This document shows positions 61,704-64,000 of a stretch of DNA of 64,000 nucleotides, in pieces. Origin of the DNA: Nemertoderma westbladi (taxonomy: Eukaryota; Xenacoelomorpha; Nemertodermatida; Nemertodermatidae). A model generated the notes under the pieces. It worked only from the letters and a program-made list of their open reading frames with translations. It had not been told where the DNA came from and searched no databases. Position numbers and translations under genes: made by a program. Each line of letters starts with the position of its first letter. Positions within the stretch are counted from its first letter, which is position 1. The stretch is from the NCBI GenBank assembly GCA_032718475.1, contig JAUCBJ010004487.1, positions 28,458 through 92,457 of the forward strand. Direction: 5' to 3'.

Positions 61704-63175
61704 CAGAATTTTAAGGAGATGTCTTTCCTTATATAATCGATGTTAGCTAGACATCCTATTAAAGCGATAGCTTCGGATTGTAACTCAACAATGTCCATAT
61801 ACTCTCTTGCGGCTCTTACAGTATGCACCCAAACGTTGGTGTGAATTATCAGTTCTTTATAGCTGTTGCAAAATAAACACAAACCTCGCAATGCCCGGAA
61901 CCCCATCTCCAAGGCCTCTGGGCTTCGGGCATACAAAGAAATTCCTTTGACAATGGTAAAATAAACCCCTTTGTCCATCACTTGACTTTTAAGGTTGCTG
62001 TCTCGCGCCACCAGCTGATATATACAGGCACAGGCCGTTATGTAGTTGTCTATTGTTTCGTAGTGCAGCATCAGGGCAGAAATAACTGGATCATGAAGAG
62101 CGACCTGGTTGTCTTCTATGCCAATGTAATATTTCAGATTGAAGGTCGGTGATAATACGATTTCAACGCACTGACAACCATGAACCTGAGCCATGCTGTC
62201 AGCACGACAAGTTAACATGGCAACCCGAATAGCATTAAGTAATGCCAAAACTGCTGGTTTCGTAGTGATGCTTTTTAGCGACTTTTCGAGGATTATAACC
62301 AAAATTTTTAAGAGTAATTGCATAATGTTTCGGTCGTGTTTGAATTCGGATATATCTTCTATTATTCTTTGATATAGACCACATTTGATAAAATGATCGA
62401 CATTATCGATACTTGCGTAATATATTATCTGCAAAGCTGACATCCGCATTTGAATGTCATTGGACACCGACATTGTGTGGATCAACCACTCAGCAGCCTT
62501 AATCAATGGTGTTCCATTAACTTTGAAACCGCAAGAGCATGATATTTGTAAAACAATAGTGTCACAGATGACAGTCAAGAGACTAAAATCGTCGGAATTA
62601 ATTATGCTCTTGAGTAGGATTTTAGTGGCTTCATGAACTACGCAAAATTTGTTTCCTTCTCGGGCACTGGGCGCGATATTTACTAAAGCCTCGCATGCTG
62701 CTTTCACAACGTCCGTGTCATTTTGAAAGTTTTTGAGGCACGAGGTTATATGTTCGCAGCACCTCATCCCAACAAGGATATGGCCTCCACCATCAAGTGG
62801 ACAGAGTGGCGCGATCAGCAAAAGTGCTTCATTGATGATGTCCCTGTTATCACGAAAGGTGTAGAGATTGTAAGCGAGGTTCCTACAGGCGATCGTGGTG
62901 TTCTCTGGAGATCCAAGATCCGTAGATGCATTAAGAAGCATCCGTCGCAACACTCGCAAACCGTGGTATTGGACCTGTTGGTCAAAGCGCATCTGCATTG
63001 TGTCGAGAACCTCATTGGCAATCAGATTATCTGCCATGGCATCGCGGAATGTGCCATCTTCCATTAACTCTTCTAGATTTATCAGTGCCTGGTGCAACAA
63101 ATTACTATCAATCTTTTGTGCTTGATCCATGGCCTCTGCATCCATCTCCATCATTATCGTTTTATCCATCTCCAT
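61704..63175 (-). CDS. LRRK2: LRRK-B exon 1: N-terminal armadillo region
   Basis: About 491 codons, nearly identical to LRRK-A exon 1 in protein and DNA apart from the first 30 residues and a few substitutions (for example MDVV/TDVV, PTSNLKDY/PTFNLKYY). The frame opens MEMDKTIMMEMDAEAMDQ; the Met aligned with LRRK-A is MDAEAMD, so the true start is uncertain among three or four Met codons. Ends DISLKFW at the donor. Confidence 0.88.
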
Positions 63176-63179
63176 ATTA

Positions 63180-64000
63180 TAAATACATAATTAATTGTCT
63201 GCAGAACAAGTTGTTGACATGCAGCGTTTAGTTGAATGAGACGGATTTGCCATCATTAGCCTGTAGGCATTAATTACCTATGCATAATTTCTGATGAATT
63301 AAGGAGTCATTCTGTCTACTGTTTTATGACATGATGGAGTTGCACTAGGTACAAATACCAGCAGAATGGTGCTTAATAAATTGTAAAAACATCAACCGTT
63401 ACAAGTGTTAAAACTTTCAAAGCGCAAGAGTAATCTATTATTTTTTTTCCATGGGTATGTGGCCATTTAATAGATTCAAATAGACAACATAAGAACATAT
63501 ACAAATGGCGGCATGGAATACACCTTTGCAACTAAGTTGCTTTAACTATAAAAGGGGATTATATTTATTATTATATAACTAATATAAGCAGCGTGGATGT
63601 CAACTTGAATATAAATATAATAAATATCAGATATTTGAATGAACTTTAGACCATCAATAAACTCATCGATTTATTGTGTTGATTGATGTATGTGAATCAT
63701 TTAATGTCAGGTACACCCATAGATTACATTTCCATTGGCCAATTAATTTACTTTCGCTGTTCATTTAAGTGTGAGCGAGTGATAAATACGGAATTCAAAA
63801 TTTCCCTTGAACGGTTAGTTACCCCCCCCCCCCCCCCTCAGTAATTTCCCCACGCCCCCCCCCCCCCCCCTCCCCCTGTAATCTCTAGTTTTATTTATTG
63901 TTTTGGTTAGAAAACACCTCCACTGTATTATCATACTACACAGTAATTTCTATATTTATTTAAATAAATTACATGTTCATATTTTTCAATCAATCAATTA
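63180..64000. other. 5' flank of LRRK-B
   Basis: Presumed promoter region. 63620-63815 aligns with 44690-44920 upstream of LRRK-A. C tracts at 63822-63837 and 63856-63873, followed by tttattgttttggttagaaa, a piece of the dispersed repeat seen at 27740 and 30613. No gene. Confidence 0.6.

Overview
The window looks like nuclear DNA of an animal, most likely a marine invertebrate. The coding sequence is eukaryotic: a RAMP4/SERP1 protein, a CDC50/TMEM30 P4-ATPase subunit and two LRRK2-type ROCO kinases. It lies in AT-rich, repeat-dense non-coding DNA with many homopolymer C/G tracts, minisatellites, truncated LINEs, a tRNA-derived SINE and several inverted-repeat DNA elements. The short motif TAGGCCTAC is scattered everywhere. 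I lean weakly to a deuterostome (echinoderm or hemichordate) but cannot prove it. Genes here are intron-poor: SERP1, the four-TM protein and TMEM30 are each one open exon, and most of each LRRK is one exon of 5.8 to 6.6 kb.

Layout. 1-1735 is a 24-bp minisatellite that runs off the left edge. SERP1/RAMP4 is at 3.9-4.1 kb (+). 5.9-6.6 kb holds an inverted-repeat element. 8.3-9.05 kb is a dead LINE copy whose 3' end is tandemly duplicated. 11.7-12.0 kb has a tRNA-derived SINE, and 13.5-13.9 kb a retroelement C-terminal fragment. 14.3-14.9 kb encodes an unrecognised four-TM protein (-). 15.36-16.26 kb is a non-autonomous hAT-like element with an exact 8-bp target duplication. 16.45-18.95 kb is a 5'-truncated RTE-like LINE with an open 790-codon frame. 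19.2-23.5 kb is a nest of elements: two related long-inverted-repeat elements, one interrupted by a 753-bp element with a 9-bp target duplication, the other by a retroelement fragment with a 14-bp target duplication. 24.26-24.81 kb is another LINE copy. TMEM30/CDC50 is at 25.3-26.4 kb (+). 26.4-31.8 kb holds only dispersed repeats.

The right half is dominated by two tandem LRRK2-like genes on the minus strand, LRRK-A (32.2-42.2 kb) and LRRK-B (55.4-63.2 kb). Each has an N-terminal ARM exon and one giant exon with ARM end, ANK, LRR, ROC-COR, kinase and WD40. They are very similar and share flanking DNA on both sides, so they arose by segmental duplication. LRRK-B lacks about 274 residues, the serine-rich basic linker between ANK and LRR. 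Intron 1 of LRRK-A carries a 16-bp minisatellite absent from LRRK-B. Between the genes lie a 312-bp tandem array with tRNA-like cores ending in a foldback (45.9-46.7 kb) and an unclassified two-ORF cassette (49.1-52.1 kb, -) whose second protein has CCHC/CCCC-type zinc clusters and no AUG at the start of its open frame.

Best leads: the linker-less LRRK-B, the two-ORF zinc-cluster cassette, the tRNA-like foldback array, and the nested inverted-repeat elements whose insertion order can be read from intact target duplications.
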